Positions 15,237 to 24,984 of a stretch of 64,000 nucleotides of DNA are shown here, one piece after another. The stretch is from JAXLRU01 sp046330935 (GTDB taxonomy: Bacteria; Actinomycetota; Actinomycetes; Actinomycetales; Kineosporiaceae). The notes beneath the pieces are model-generated. The model worked only from the letters and a program-made list of their open reading frames with translations, had not been told where the DNA came from and ran no database searches. The stretch spans positions 558,001 to 622,000 of the forward strand of contig JAXLRU010000003.1 of NCBI GenBank assembly GCA_046330935.1. Direction: 5' to 3'. The translations under genes were made by a program, and so were the position numbers. How positions within the stretch are numbered: position 1 is the stretch's first letter; every line of letters begins with the position of its first letter.

Positions 15237-16949
15237 ATGACCCAGCCCGCCGACCCCACCGCCGCGCCGGCGCCCTCGGCGTCGTCGTCCGGCCCCGCAC
15301 CGGTTGCAGCCGCCCCGGCCGCCGCCGAACCCGCAGCCGCACCCGCTCCGGCACCTGAACCCGCCGCGCCGGTGGCGCCGCCGGCCCCCGAGGACCCGAC
15401 GGTCGCGGCGGTCCGCGCCGGGTATGCGTTCACGGGCCCCGCCCTGGAGCTGGGTGCGCTGGTCAGCGGGGGCGAGGCGGTACCGACTGCCCAGGTGCGG
15501 GTGCCGCTGGGCATGCTCAACCGGCACGGGCTCGTGGCCGGCGCCACCGGTACGGGCAAGACCAAGACGCTGCAGCTGATGGCCGAGCAGCTGTCCCTCG
15601 CCGGGGTGCCGGTGTTCATGGCCGACATCAAGGGCGATCTGTCCGGCATCGGCGTGCCCGGCGCCCCCAGCGAGAAGCTGAGCGCGCGGGCGGCGAGCAT
15701 CGGCCAGGAATGGGTGCCCACGGCCTGCCCGGGGGAGTTCCTCAGCCTGGGCGGGCAGGGCAAGGGCGTGCCGGTGCGCGCCACCGTCACGAGCTTCGGC
15801 CCCACGCTGCTGGCGAAGGTGCTCGACCTCAACGAGACGCAGACGTCGAGCCTGGCGCTGGTCTTCCACTTCGCCGACGCCGCTGGCCTGCCGCTGCTCG
15901 ACCTCAAGGACCTGCGCTCGGTCGTCCAGTTCCTGATCAGCGACGAGGGCAAGGCCGACCTCGAGGGCCTGGGCGGCCTGAGCAAGGCCACGGCCGGGGT
16001 GATCCTGCGCGAGCTGATCGCTTTCGCCGACGCCGGGGCGGCGGTGTTCTTCGGCGAGCCTGAGTTCGACAGTCACGACCTGCTGCGCACCAGCCCCGAC
16101 GGGCACGGGGTGGTCACCTGCCTCGAGCTGCCGTCGGTGCAGGACAAGCCCGCGCTCTTCTCGACGTTCCTGCTGTGGCTGCTCGCCGACCTGTTCCACG
16201 ACCTGCCCGAGGCCGGCGATCTCGACAAGCCCAAGCTCGTGTTCTTCTTCGACGAGGCGCACCTGCTGTTCAAGGACGCCCCGAAGGCGTTCGTCGACCA
16301 GATCACGCAGACGGTGCGGCTGATCCGCTCCAAGGGCGTCGGCGTCTTCTTCGTCACCCAGAGCCCCAAGGACGTGCACGCCGACGTCCTCGCGCAGCTG
16401 GGCAACCGGGTGCAGCACGCCCTGCGCGCCTACACCCCCGACGACGCGAAGGCGTTGAAGGCCGCGGCGTCGACGTTCCCCAAGTCGGCCTACGACCTCG
16501 AGGAGCTGCTGACCACCCTCGGGATCGGCGAGGCCGTGGTGACCGTGTTGTCCGAGCGGGGGGCGCCCACGCCCGTCGCCTGGACCCGCCTGCGCGCCCC
16601 CCAGTCGCTGATGGCCCCCGCGCCCGACGCCACCATCGACGCGACGGTCGCGGCCTCGCCCCTGCTCGCCGAGTACGGCACCGCGCTCGACCGGGAGTCC
16701 GCCTACGAGCGGCTCGCGGCCAAGCTCGCCCCGCCGCCGTCCGCCGCACCCGCCCCCGCGAAGGCGCCCGCTCCGGCACCGGAGCCCGCGCCGCGGCGTC
16801 GCGAGGAGAAGGAGGAGCCCGGCGTCGTCACGCAGGTGGTGACGTCGACGGCGTTCAAGAGCTTCCTGCGCTCGGCGGGAACGGTGCTCGGCCGCGAGAT
16901 CACCCGCAGCATCTTCGGGACGGCGACCAAGAAGCGACGGCGCCGCTGA
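15237..16949 (+). CDS. HerA-like ATPase (DUF853 family)
   Basis: 570 aa. After an Ala/Pro-rich N-terminus (residues 1-50) a HerA/FtsK-type ATPase core follows: Walker A GATGTGKTK, Walker B KLVFFFDEAHLLF, sensor-like FFVTQSPKDVHADVL. The C-terminus is basic (TKKRRRR). DUF853 proteins are predicted hexameric DNA-translocating ATPases; their cellular role is poorly known. Likely -10 TAGAGT at 15175-15180, giving a leader of about 50 nt. It ends 6 bp from the convergent lipoprotein gene. Confidence 0.88.
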   Translation: MTQPADPTAAPAPSASSSGPAPVAAAPAAAEPAAAPAPAPEPAAPVAPPAPEDPTVAAVRAGYAFTGPALELGALVSGGEAVPTAQVRVPLGMLNRHGLVAGATGTGKTKTLQLMAEQLSLAGVPVFMADIKGDLSGIGVPGAPSEKLSARAASIGQEWVPTACPGEFLSLGGQGKGVPVRATVTSFGPTLLAKVLDLNETQTSSLALVFHFADAAGLPLLDLKDLRSVVQFLISDEGKADLEGLGGLSKATAGVILRELIAFADAGAAVFFGEPEFDSHDLLRTSPDGHGVVTCLELPSVQDKPALFSTFLLWLLADLFHDLPEAGDLDKPKLVFFFDEAHLLFKDAPKAFVDQITQTVRLIRSKGVGVFFVTQSPKDVHADVLAQLGNRVQHALRAYTPDDAKALKAAASTFPKSAYDLEELLTTLGIGEAVVTVLSERGAPTPVAWTRLRAPQSLMAPAPDATIDATVAASPLLAEYGTALDRESAYERLAAKLAPPPSAAPAPAKAPAPAPEPAPRRREEKEEPGVVTQVVTSTAFKSFLRSAGTVLGREITRSIFGTATKKRRRR

Positions 16950-16955
16950 CGCGGC

Positions 16956-17465
16956 TCACTCGGCCAGGGACATGCCCAGCACGTTGTTGACGACCTCGTC
17001 CTGCGAGTACGACAGGACGCCGCGCTTGGCGATCTCGACGCCGTAGCTCGGCAGGGTGGCAGGCACGTCGTCCACCGTGAACGTGAACTCGCAGTTGGAG
17101 CCGTTCCGGGTGGCCTTGTCGAGGATCCCGCGGGCGATGATGGTGCCCTTCGGGTCGCTGACCTTGACGACCGCGCCCTCGCCGATGTCGGTGTAGTCCT
17201 TCGTGGGGTCGCACGCCGCCGAGGACAGCCCGTCCTCGGGCGCGGCGGGAACGGTGATCACACCCTCGACGGTGGTGATCTCCTGCTCCTCGGTGTCGTC
17301 GTCCGCCTTCGCGGTCGAGGTGCCCTTGGCGGTGGAGGTCCCGGCAGGAGCCTGGGACGTCGAGCCGCTGGGTGCCGCGGTCATGTCCTTCTCGGAGGCG
17401 CAGCCGGCGAGGGCGAGCGCCACGGCGGACAGCGTGACGGTGGCGAGCAGGCGGGTCCTGAGCAC
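16956..17465 (-). CDS. Predicted secreted lipoprotein, unknown function
   Basis: 169 aa. Signal RTRLLATVTLSAVALALAGC with Cys22 as the lipidation site. A Ser/Thr/Ala linker (residues 25-60) precedes a domain of about 100 residues containing ACDPTKDYTDIGEG and a second Cys (SNCEFTFTVDDVP), possibly forming a disulfide. No recognised family. GTG 17463-17465 was chosen because GGGAA lies 7-8 nt upstream and the signal peptide starts there; longer reading frames lack a signal. Confidence 0.75.
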   Translation of the reverse strand: MLRTRLLATVTLSAVALALAGCASEKDMTAAPSGSTSQAPAGTSTAKGTSTAKADDDTEEQEITTVEGVITVPAAPEDGLSSAACDPTKDYTDIGEGAVVKVSDPKGTIIARGILDKATRNGSNCEFTFTVDDVPATLPSYGVEIAKRGVLSYSQDEVVNNVLGMSLAE

Positions 17466-17569
17466 GTCCGGGTTCCCTTCGTCATTGGCGGGCGGGTGGA
17501 GTGTAGGTCGAAGCGCTGTGCGGCGGCACCCGAGCCTGCCCAGAGTGCCGCGCGCAGGCGGGCAAAACG

Positions 17570-17612
17570 ACGAGGGCCCCACCCGGACGGATCACCCGGA
17601 GGGGGCCCTCGT
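17570..17612 (-). terminator. Intrinsic terminator of tRNA-Ser
   Basis: CGAGGGCCCC (17571-17580) pairs with GGGGCCCTCG (17602-17611), extended by one A-T pair. Read leftward the stem is followed by CGTTTTGCC, a short T-run. It lies 20 nt past the tRNA 3' end. Confidence 0.75.
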
Positions 17613-17631
17613 TCGCCGCTGGGCGGCGCCG

Positions 17632-17716
17632 CGGAGGATAGGGGATTTGAACCCCTGAGGCTTTTACACCAACACGATTTCCAATCGTGCGCCCTAGGCC
17701 ACTAGGCGAATCCTCC
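17632..17716 (-). tRNA. tRNA-Ser (anticodon GGA)
   Basis: 85 nt on the minus strand. Acceptor arms GGAGGAT and ATCCTCC, D-arm GCCTAGTGGCCTAGGGC, anticodon stem CACGA/TCGTG with loop TTGGAAA (anticodon GGA), a long variable arm typical of class II tRNA-Ser, and T-arm GGGGTTCAAATCCCC. CCA is not encoded. Position next to the SRP RNA and dnaX is the usual actinobacterial order. Confidence 0.95.
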
Positions 17717-17782
17717 TCGCCCGGGCAGTGTAGCGAACCCGGGCCTGCGCCCCGACATCGTGATGCCGGCCGGGGCATGCAA

Positions 17783-17873
17783 GGACCCCCCGCACACCCG
17801 CCAGAGCCTGCCTACCCTTGCTGCCTTCCGGCCCTGGGGGGGTTCGGCGGGATGACGCCGCACGAGGGGTCTG
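17783..17873 (-). ncRNA. ffs: Signal recognition particle RNA, small bacterial type (4.5S)
   Basis: On the minus strand the universally conserved apical loop region GGGCCGGAAGGCAGCAAGGG is present (GGAA tetraloop). Long closing arms flank it: GACCCC near 17870 pairs with GGGGTC near 17784, and CCCGCC pairs with GGCGGG. The ends are estimated from the outer pairing. It is divergent from dnaX, as in many actinobacteria. Confidence 0.9.
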
Positions 17874-18008
17874 CGCCCCACTGTAGCGGGGTCGCGGGGG
17901 TGCGTCGTGCGCGGGAGGAGTGGGCGTCACCGGAGTCGCAGTCGGCGGTCACGCCTGGTGCGTCCACATCCGTGCGTGACGGGGCTCCTCGCCGTCGGTG
18001 TCGCGGGT

Positions 18009-18021
18009 TAGGGTTCGGAGC
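18009..18021 (+). promoter_or_regulatory. Leaderless -10 element for dnaX
   Basis: TAGGGT (18009-18014), 7 nt, then GTG 18022. No Shine-Dalgarno is present. Confidence 0.55.
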
Positions 18022-20602
18022 GTGTCGACCGCCCTGTACCGCCGCTACCGGCCGGAGACGTTCGCCGAGGTGATCGGGCAGGAGCACGTCACCGGCCCGC
18101 TGTCCGCGGCGCTCGAGCGCAACCGGATCAGCCACGCCTACCTCTTCTCCGGCCCACGCGGCTGCGGCAAGACGACGAGCGCGCGCATCCTCGCCCGCTG
18201 CCTGAACTGCGTGAACGGTCCTACCGCCACCCCGTGCGGCGAGTGCGAGTCGTGCGTGGCGCTGGCCCGTGGCGGCTCGGGCAGCATCGACGTCATCGAG
18301 ATCGACGCCGCGAGCCACCGCGGCATCGACGACGCGCGCGAGATCCGCGACCGCGCGATCTTCGCCCCCGCGTCGTCCCGCTTCAAGATCTTCATCATCG
18401 ACGAGGCGCACATGGTGACCAAGGAGGGCTTCAACGCCCTCCTGAAGATCGTGGAGGAGCCGCCCGAGCACGTGAAGTTCGTGTTCGCGACCACCGAGCC
18501 CGACAAGGTCATCGGCACCATCCGCTCGCGCACGCATCACTACCCCTTCCGGCTCGTGCCCCCCGGGGCGCTGCAGGAGTACCTCGGCCAGCTGTGCGAG
18601 GCGGAGGGCGTGCAGGTGGGCGCGGGCGTGCTGCCGCTCGTGGTCCGGGCCGGCGGCGGTTCGGTGCGCGACACCCTCTCGGTTCTCGACCAGTTGATCG
18701 GCGGCGCCGGCGAGGAGGGGGTCACCTACCCCCTGGCCATCTCGCTGCTCGGCTACACCGACGCCACCCTGCTGGACGACGTCGTGGAGGCGCTCGCGGC
18801 GGCCGACGGGCGCACCGCGTTCCAGATGGTCGAGAAGGTCATCGACTCGGGCCTCGACCCGCGCCGGTTCGTCGAGGACCTCCTGGAGCGGCTGCGCGAC
18901 CTGCTCGTCGTCGCGGCCGTCCCCGACGGCGCCCACGCCGTCCTGCGCGGGCTGCCCGCCGACCAGCTCCAGCGGATGCAGGGGCAGGCGGGCGCGTTCG
19001 GTGCCGCCGAGCTCTCCCGCGCCGCCGACGTCGCCAACGCAGCTCTGACCGACATGACCGGCGCCACCTCGCCCCGGCTGCACCTCGAGCTGCTCATCGC
19101 GCGGCTCCTGCTGCCCGGCGCCGACGACGCCCAGCGCGGCCTCCCGGCCCGGCTCGATCGGCTCGAGCGGCGGATCGGGATGGCCGGCCCCGCGACGGCC
19201 GCACCGATGGCCGCCCCCGCGCCGGTGGTCTCGCCGGCCCCCTCGGCCTCGTCGGCGACCCCGCACGTCGCCTCGCCCGCCCCGGAACCGGCTCCCGCCG
19301 CGCAGACGCCTGCTCCGGCGAGTGGGGGCCCGGCCGGACGTGCCCTCCCGTCGACGCCCGCCCCCGAGGGCCAGGCGGAGCAGGCACCGCCTGCCCCCGT
19401 CCCCTCCACGGCACGCTCGGCGGCTCCGGCGAGCGCCGCGGCGACGAGCGGTGCACCTGCCGCAGGGGCCATGGACGTCGCCGCGCTGCGGCAGGCGTGG
19501 CCGGGGGTGCTCGAGGCGCTGCGCCCCCTCAAGCGGGCGACGTGGGCGCTGCTGACGCAGGACGCCCAGGTGCTGCAGTTCGACGGGCGGCACCTGGTGC
19601 TCGGCTTCAGTTCCACGGGGCTGGCCACGAGCTTCGGCCGCGGTACCCACGCCGACCTCGTCCGGCAGGCGCTGTCGGCCCATCTGGGGCTCGACTGCAC
19701 CGTCGAGGGCGTCGCCGGAGGCGGTGGCGGCGGTCGGGCCGAGGCGCCTCGTTCCGCCGGCCCGGCGCCCACCCCCGCCCCCGCCCCGTCGGGGCCTGCG
19801 CCCGCCGCCCCGGCTGCCCCGTCCGCGCCCGCCCCGGCGCCCGTCGGCGCGCCTCGGCGCCCCGGCGCGGCGCGCACCCGCACGTCCGGCGCCGGCCCCC
19901 TCGGCGGACGCCCCTGTCGCCGACACCAGCTGGCCCGAGGTGCGGCGCATCCCCGCGGTCGGACGAGTCCGGCCCGGCGCAGGCGCCGCAGGCCGTGGCC
20001 CGTGCCCCCTGCCGTGCCCCCGCCGTGCCCCCGCCGCGCATCCCGCCTCCGAGGCTCCCGCGGGCGCCCGCCGCCGGGGCGCCCCCCGGGCGCCGCGGTC
20101 GGCGCCGCCCGCCCCGGCGCCGCGTCCCGACGTCGTCGACCTCCGCCGAGCCGCGCCGGTCGCGGCGGGGCGGCGCACCATGCCTGCCGCTCCAGGCCCG
20201 ATCGATGACATCCCGCTGCCCGACGAGCCCCCGCCGGACGACGTCCCGCCCCCGCCCGAGGACTGGGAGCCCCGCGCCCCGCAGCGCTCCCCGCAGGCGT
20301 CGCCGCCGCCCCGCGCGGCCCAGGTCGCCGCGCAGCCCGCGCACGCCGGTCCCGCAGCCGCTCACTCGGTCGCGCGCCCGAGCGGGCGGCCCGACTCGCC
20401 GGCCCCCCTGTCGGGTGCCGCGATGGCCCGTGCCGCCGCGCGCGCGGCGGCACCGGCGCCGCAGTCGGTGGCGCCCACGGCGGCCGTCGAGGACGACGAG
20501 CCCAGCCTCGACGACGTCGAGGTCGAGGGATCGGGGCTGGTCGGCGCGGTCGTCGTGACGCAGCTGCTTGGCGGCACGGTGATCGAGGAGCGCGACGAGT
20601 GA
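18022..20602 (+). CDS. dnaX: DNA polymerase III gamma/tau subunit (apparent +1 frameshift)
   Basis: Clamp-loader ATPase of the replicative polymerase. VSTALYRRYRPETFAEVIGQ starts the protein; Walker A GPRGCGKTTSARILA, a Cys4 zinc module (CLNC...CGECESC), and IIDEAHMVTKEGFNALLK follow, then the clamp-loader collar and an Ala/Pro-rich linker from about residue 395. The initial frame ends at 20208 in Arg-rich nonsense. The frame one base ahead carries DTSWPEVRRI and the family-typical end DDEPSLDDVEVEGSGLVG...GGTVIEERDE, stopping at 20602. One extra base near the C5 run at 19895-19899 would explain it. More small indels between 19950 and 20110 are possible. Confidence 0.88.
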
Positions 20603-21456
20603 GTGGCCCCGCCCTGACGGAGGTCGCGCAGTGGGACGTCCCGCACGCCGCTGTCGCCGTCCTCGACGCGACGGGCGCCGAGCTCGAGCGGGCCACGCGC
20701 CACCCCGGTGACGACGCACTCGTCTACGGGCTCGCCTCGGTGACCAAGCTGCTCGTCGCCTACGCCGTCCACGTCGCGGTGGAGGAGGGGGCGCTCGACC
20801 TCGGCGAACCGGCCGGGCCGCCCGGCGCGACCGTCGCCCACCTGCTGGCCCACACGGCCGGGTACGGGTTCGAGTCGGGGTCCCCGGCGCTGTCGCGCCC
20901 GGGGGCGAAGCGGATCTACTCCAACCACGGCTACGAGGTGCTCGGCGCGCACCTGGGCGACCGCACCGGCATGGCGGTGGCCGACTACCTCGCCGAGGCG
21001 GTGCTCGCGCCCCTGGGCATGGCGTCCACGGAGCTCGCCGGCTCACCCGCCGCCGGAGCCCGGGGGACCCTCGGCGACCTGCTCGCCTTCGCCCGTGAGC
21101 TGTCCGCCCCCCGGCTGCTGCACCCCACGTCGTGGCAGGCGTTCGTCGGCGTCGCGTTCCCCGGCCTGCCGGGCGTGCTGCCGGGGCACGGGCGGTTCGA
21201 CCCGCTGGACTGGGGCCTCGGGCCGGAGCGGAACTTCGCGCGCCCCGGGCACTGGGCCGGAACCCTGGTGTCCGCGCACACCTTCGGGCACTTCGGCGGC
21301 AGCGGCACCTTCCTGTGGGTCGACCCTGCCCGGCGCCTGGCCGCCGTGGGGCTGACCGACCGTCCCTTCGGGGACTGGGCCCGCGCGGCGTGGCCGGCTC
21401 TCAACGATGCGATCGTGACGGCCTGGGCGACGCCGAACGTCGGCGCGAGCACGTAG
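20599..21456 (+). CDS. Serine hydrolase, beta-lactamase/DD-peptidase family (class C-like)
   Basis: 285 aa, no signal peptide. It has the catalytic triad motifs of the beta-lactamase family: SxxK as SVTK (about residue 50), YxN as YSNHGYEVLG, and the third motif HFGGSGTF. AHLLAHTAGYGFES is typical of the family. Substrate unknown; esterase or peptidase activity is possible. GTG start overlaps the dnaX stop by 4 bp, supporting 20602 as the true dnaX end. Confidence 0.85.
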   Translation: MSGPALTEVAQWDVPHAAVAVLDATGAELERATRHPGDDALVYGLASVTKLLVAYAVHVAVEEGALDLGEPAGPPGATVAHLLAHTAGYGFESGSPALSRPGAKRIYSNHGYEVLGAHLGDRTGMAVADYLAEAVLAPLGMASTELAGSPAAGARGTLGDLLAFARELSAPRLLHPTSWQAFVGVAFPGLPGVLPGHGRFDPLDWGLGPERNFARPGHWAGTLVSAHTFGHFGGSGTFLWVDPARRLAAVGLTDRPFGDWARAAWPALNDAIVTAWATPNVGAST

Positions 21457-21466
21457 GCTCGGCTAC
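21454..21466 (+). promoter_or_regulatory. Leaderless -10 element for recR
   Basis: TAGGCT (21454-21459), 7 nt, then GTG 21467. Confidence 0.55.
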
Positions 21467-22066
21467 GTGTACGAGGGCGTGGTCCAGGACCTGATCGACG
21501 AGCTCGGGCGATTGCCCGGGGTCGGCCCCAAGGGTGCCCAGCGGATCGCCTTCCACCTGCTGCAATCCGATCCGGCCGACGTCCGTCGTCTGGCGGCCGC
21601 CCTCACCAGCGTGACGGAGCGCGTCCAGTTCTGTACGGTTTGTGGCAATGTCAGCGAGGACCAGCAGTGCCGCATCTGCCGCGACCCGCGGCGCGACCCG
21701 GCGCTCATCTGCGTGGTCGAGGAGCCGAAGGACGTCGTCGCGATCGAGAAGACCCGTGAGTTCCGCGGGCGCTACCACGTGCTCGGCGGGGCGATCAGCC
21801 CGATCGACGGCGTCGGCCCCGACGACCTGCGCGTGCGCGAGCTGCTCGCGCGCCTCGCGGCCGACGAGATCACCGAGATCATCATCGCGACCGACCCGAA
21901 CCTCGAGGGCGAGGCCACGGCCACGTACCTCGCCCGCCTGCTCAAGCCGATGGGGCTGCGCGTCACCCGGCTCGCCTCGGGCCTGCCCGTGGGGGGAGAC
22001 CTCGAGTACGCCGACGAGCTCACCCTCGGCCGGGCCTTCGAGGGGCGCCGCCTCCTCGACGTCTGA
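21467..22066 (+). CDS. recR: Recombination mediator protein RecR
   Basis: 199 aa, standard length. It loads RecA with RecF and RecO at gapped DNA. Helix-hairpin-helix LGRLPGVGPKGAQRIAFHLL, Cys4 zinc finger CTVCGNVSEDQQCRIC, Toprim domain starting ICVVEEPKDVVAIEKT, and the conserved end TRLASGLPVGGDLEYADELTLGRAFEGRR. GTG start directly after a leaderless promoter. The dnaX-recR neighbourhood is conserved across bacteria. Confidence 0.97.
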   Translation: MYEGVVQDLIDELGRLPGVGPKGAQRIAFHLLQSDPADVRRLAAALTSVTERVQFCTVCGNVSEDQQCRICRDPRRDPALICVVEEPKDVVAIEKTREFRGRYHVLGGAISPIDGVGPDDLRVRELLARLAADEITEIIIATDPNLEGEATATYLARLLKPMGLRVTRLASGLPVGGDLEYADELTLGRAFEGRRLLDV

Positions 22067-22132
22067 GCCTCCATCCGAACCGATCGTGCCGCCGACCGCG
22101 GCCCCGCCCCGCCAGCAGCAGGAGAGGTAGCC

Positions 22133-22765
22133 GTGACCGACCAGACGCCGTCCGCCCCCGTCGACCTGACCGGCGGTGAGACCACCGGAAGCCAGACCGC
22201 CGCCGAGGTGCTCGAGCTGCACCGCCTGGCCGCCGACACCGCGGCCGACGCCCAGGGCTACCTCGACGCCCTGACCGAGGTGGCCTCCGGGTCGCAGAGC
22301 GACACGGCGCTGCCGGTGCTGCTGCTCGCGCTCTCCCAGAGCCTCCTGGCCGGGGCCCGGCTCGGCGCGATCAACGACATCCTGCCGAGCGAGCGGTTCG
22401 AGCCGGACGCGGGCCCCGACCCCGACATCGACCCGGTGCGCACCGCGCTGGCCAACCTGTTCGAGGGCCTCGACGACTACACCGACCTCGTCGACCCGCT
22501 CACCTCCGTGGAGCGGGTGCGGGGCAGCCTCTCCGACGACCTCGCCGACGTCGCGGCCGACCTCGCCCACGGCCTGCGTCACTACCAGTCCGGCCGGGTC
22601 GACGAGGCCCTGTGGTGGTGGCAGTTCTCCTACCTGTCCACGTGGGGCCTGCGCGCCACGAGCGCGCTGCGCGTCGTCCAGTCGATGCTCAGCCACGTGC
22701 GCCTGGACGCCGACCCCGAGACCGTCGCCGACGCCGAGTTCGAGGCCCTGCACAGCGAGGTCTGA
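22133..22765 (+). CDS. DUF5063 domain-containing protein
   Basis: 210 aa, acidic, all-helical in appearance. Contains the conserved GHG-like helical region LAHGLRHYQSGRVDEALWWWQFSYLSTWG characteristic of the DUF5063 family often found right after recR in actinobacteria. Function unknown. GTG start with GGAGAGG 7 nt upstream. It converges with the ABC-2 permease gene, 12 bp apart. Confidence 0.82.
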   Translation: MTDQTPSAPVDLTGGETTGSQTAAEVLELHRLAADTAADAQGYLDALTEVASGSQSDTALPVLLLALSQSLLAGARLGAINDILPSERFEPDAGPDPDIDPVRTALANLFEGLDDYTDLVDPLTSVERVRGSLSDDLADVAADLAHGLRHYQSGRVDEALWWWQFSYLSTWGLRATSALRVVQSMLSHVRLDADPETVADAEFEALHSEV

Positions 22766-22777
22766 GGCCGGCGCGCC

Positions 22778-23956
22778 TCAGGCCACCCGCACCCCGCTCG
22801 GCAGCCGGCGCATCGGCGCCCGCAGCCGGCGGACGGCGGCGACGACGAACACCCCTCCCAGCGCGAGGTCGGCCGCCAGGCCCCACGGCCAGGCCGGGGC
22901 CAGACCCTCGGCCTCGTCGAGGCGCTCGTCACCCTCGCCGTCGCCGCACCAGTCCTCGGTCTCGCTCGGCCCGAGCCGCGCCAGCCGCACGGCCTGCCCG
23001 ATCAGCGTCAGCGGGTCGTCGCCGGCGGAGGAGTCGCGCGGGTCCGGCCGGGGAGCGGCGTCGGCGACCACCACGTAGGGCGAAGGCGCGAGGATCCACC
23101 AGTTCAGCTCGGTGTGGGCCCGTCGCATCTGGCGGACCGTGGTGGTGCACGTCTGCTCGACGTCAGGGCCGGTCACGTCGTCGGGGTCCACCGACGCCGC
23201 CGGGGGGGCGTACTCCGTCACCCGCACCTGCTCGGTGCGCGAGACCGCAGGCAGCGTCAGCGCGAACAGCGCGGGCAGCCCCAGTCCGAGCGCGGCGACG
23301 GTGAGGTAGGTCAGCACCGCCGACGTCGCGGTGCGCGCGGTCAGGGCCGACCAGCCCAGGCCGATCGCGCAGACGACCAGCAGGGTCAGGGCCAGCAGCG
23401 CCAGCGTGGTGAGCACCCGCACCAGGGAGGTGCCGCCGTCGGCGATCGCCCAGAGCAGGAACGGCGAGGCGACGGCCAGCAGGGCCAGCGCGATCGACCA
23501 GGCCGCCACGAGCTTGCCCAGGACGATCTCCGCCGGCGACAGCAGCGTCGTCTGCAGGACGGCCAGGACGCCCCCGAGACGGTCGCCGTTGATGCTGGTC
23601 GCCGACAGCGCCGGAGCGATCAGGCCGCCCAGCGAGAGCACCATGAACACGATGACGGCGAAGGTCACCCGGCCGAACGGCGACGGGACGACGGCCGCCT
23701 CCTCGCCGGGGGACGCCACCACCGTCGTGGCCGCCGACACCGCCCAGCGCACGAGCACCGTCAGCCCGCCCACGAGGCAGAACCACAGGCCCAGGACGAT
23801 CAGCCACCGCCGCGAGCGCACCCGCTGGCTCAGCTCCAGCCCGATCACCGTGCGCAGCCCGCCGGCGCTGATCCGCCACGCGCCGGCGCCCGGGACGTCG
23901 ACGGGCGTGGCCGGGCCGGCGTCGACGATCTCGACGCCCTCGATCTCGGCGCTCAT
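22778..23956 (-). CDS. ABC-2 type exporter permease
   Basis: 392 aa. The N-terminus is cytosolic (about 35 residues), then a first membrane segment WLIVLGLWFCLVGGLTVLV, a large outer loop, and further segments near residues 95-115, 140-160, 165-190, 205-225 and 360-375. GLELSQRVRSRRW before the first helix is typical of ABC-2 permeases. The start ATG overlaps the ATPase stop by 4 bp. Substrate unknown. Confidence 0.85.
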   Translation of the reverse strand: MSAEIEGVEIVDAGPATPVDVPGAGAWRISAGGLRTVIGLELSQRVRSRRWLIVLGLWFCLVGGLTVLVRWAVSAATTVVASPGEEAAVVPSPFGRVTFAVIVFMVLSLGGLIAPALSATSINGDRLGGVLAVLQTTLLSPAEIVLGKLVAAWSIALALLAVASPFLLWAIADGGTSLVRVLTTLALLALTLLVVCAIGLGWSALTARTATSAVLTYLTVAALGLGLPALFALTLPAVSRTEQVRVTEYAPPAASVDPDDVTGPDVEQTCTTTVRQMRRAHTELNWWILAPSPYVVVADAAPRPDPRDSSAGDDPLTLIGQAVRLARLGPSETEDWCGDGEGDERLDEAEGLAPAWPWGLAADLALGGVFVVAAVRRLRAPMRRLPSGVRVA

Positions 23957-24984
23957 CGCCGGTCCTCCGTCACGCTCAGGTAGGCCTGTTCCAGCACGTT
24001 GCCCGCGGGGGCGCAGGACACCAGGGGCACGCCCGCGGAGACCAGCGCCGCGATCAGCGCGGCGGCGTCGGCGTCGGTCCCCACCTGCGCGTCCACGCCC
24101 TCGCGGGTGGGGTCGGCGTGCGGGATGCCCAGCGCGTCGAGGCGGCGGAGGAGGGCGGCCTCGTCGAGGGCCCGCAGCCGCCAGGTGCGCCGGGCGCGGG
24201 CCAGGGCGGCGGCGACGGCGTCCGCACCGTCCGGAGCGGTGACCCAACCGGCGCCGCTCCCGGTCGGGGCCGGGTCGGTGTGCGGGGCGTCGGTGGGCGG
24301 GGCGTCGGAGGCTGGCGGCCGGGCGTCCAGGGTGGGTTCGGCGACGGTGCGGCCGCGGGCGACGATGACGGCGCGGTCGGCCAGCTCGTCGAGCTCCGCG
24401 AGCACGTGGCTGGAGATCAGCACCGCCTTGCCCTGGTCGGCGAGGCCGCGCACGATGCCGCGCAGCTCGATCCGCGACCGCGGGTCCAGGCCCGACGCGG
24501 GCTCGTCGAGGAGCAGGACCTGGGGGTCGTGGACGAGCGCCCGCGCCAGGCCGAGGCGCTGCTTCTGGCCCCGGGAGAGCACCTGCGTGGGGCGGTCGGC
24601 GAGGTCGGCCAGGTGCACCAGCTCGAGCAGCTCGCCGATCCGCTGCGCGGCGGGCCCGCCAGGCATGCGGTAGGCGCGCGAGACGACCGTGAGCACCTCG
24701 CGGCAGGTCAGCCTGTCCCAGCTGCCGAAGACGTCGGGCATCCAGCCGAGACGGGCGCGGACGGCGGTGGGCTCGGTGACGGGGTCGTGCCCGCAGATGC
24801 GCACCTGCCCGGCGTCGGGCACCAGCAGGGTGGCCAGGACCAGCAGCAGCGTGGTCTTGCCCGCCCCGTTCGGACCGATCAGGGCGGTCACCTGCCCCGC
24901 GGGGACGTCGAGGTCGATGTGGTCCACCGCGACGACGTCACCGAAAGTTCTTCGCACTCCACGTGCGGTGATGCCGTCGGTCAT
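23953..24984 (-). CDS. ABC transporter ATP-binding protein (exporter)
   Basis: 343 aa. Walker A GPNGAGKTT, signature LSRGQKQRLGLARAL, Walker B VLLLDEPASGLD, H-loop ISSHVLAEL. An extra C-terminal region of about 110 residues (after residue 230) is Asp/Ala/Pro-rich and ends in a small regulatory-looking domain. ATG 24984 chosen because MTDGITARGVRRTFGDVVAV begins the domain; upstream reading is non-homologous. It forms an exporter with the overlapping permease. Confidence 0.9.
   Translation of the reverse strand: MTDGITARGVRRTFGDVVAVDHIDLDVPAGQVTALIGPNGAGKTTLLLVLATLLVPDAGQVRICGHDPVTEPTAVRARLGWMPDVFGSWDRLTCREVLTVVSRAYRMPGGPAAQRIGELLELVHLADLADRPTQVLSRGQKQRLGLARALVHDPQVLLLDEPASGLDPRSRIELRGIVRGLADQGKAVLISSHVLAELDELADRAVIVARGRTVAEPTLDARPPASDAPPTDAPHTDPAPTGSGAGWVTAPDGADAVAAALARARRTWRLRALDEAALLRRLDALGIPHADPTREGVDAQVGTDADAAALIAALVSAGVPLVSCAPAGNVLEQAYLSVTEDRR

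Noticed and set aside
19880..19910. Programmed frameshift site in dnaX
   Set aside because: No A-rich slippery heptamer and no clear stimulatory structure were seen; a single-base error in a C-run is simpler. Kept only as a finding to check.
17812..20211. 799-codon minus-strand open frame opposite dnaX
   Set aside because: Arg/Gly-rich shadow with no domain, overlapping SRP RNA and the whole dnaX gene.
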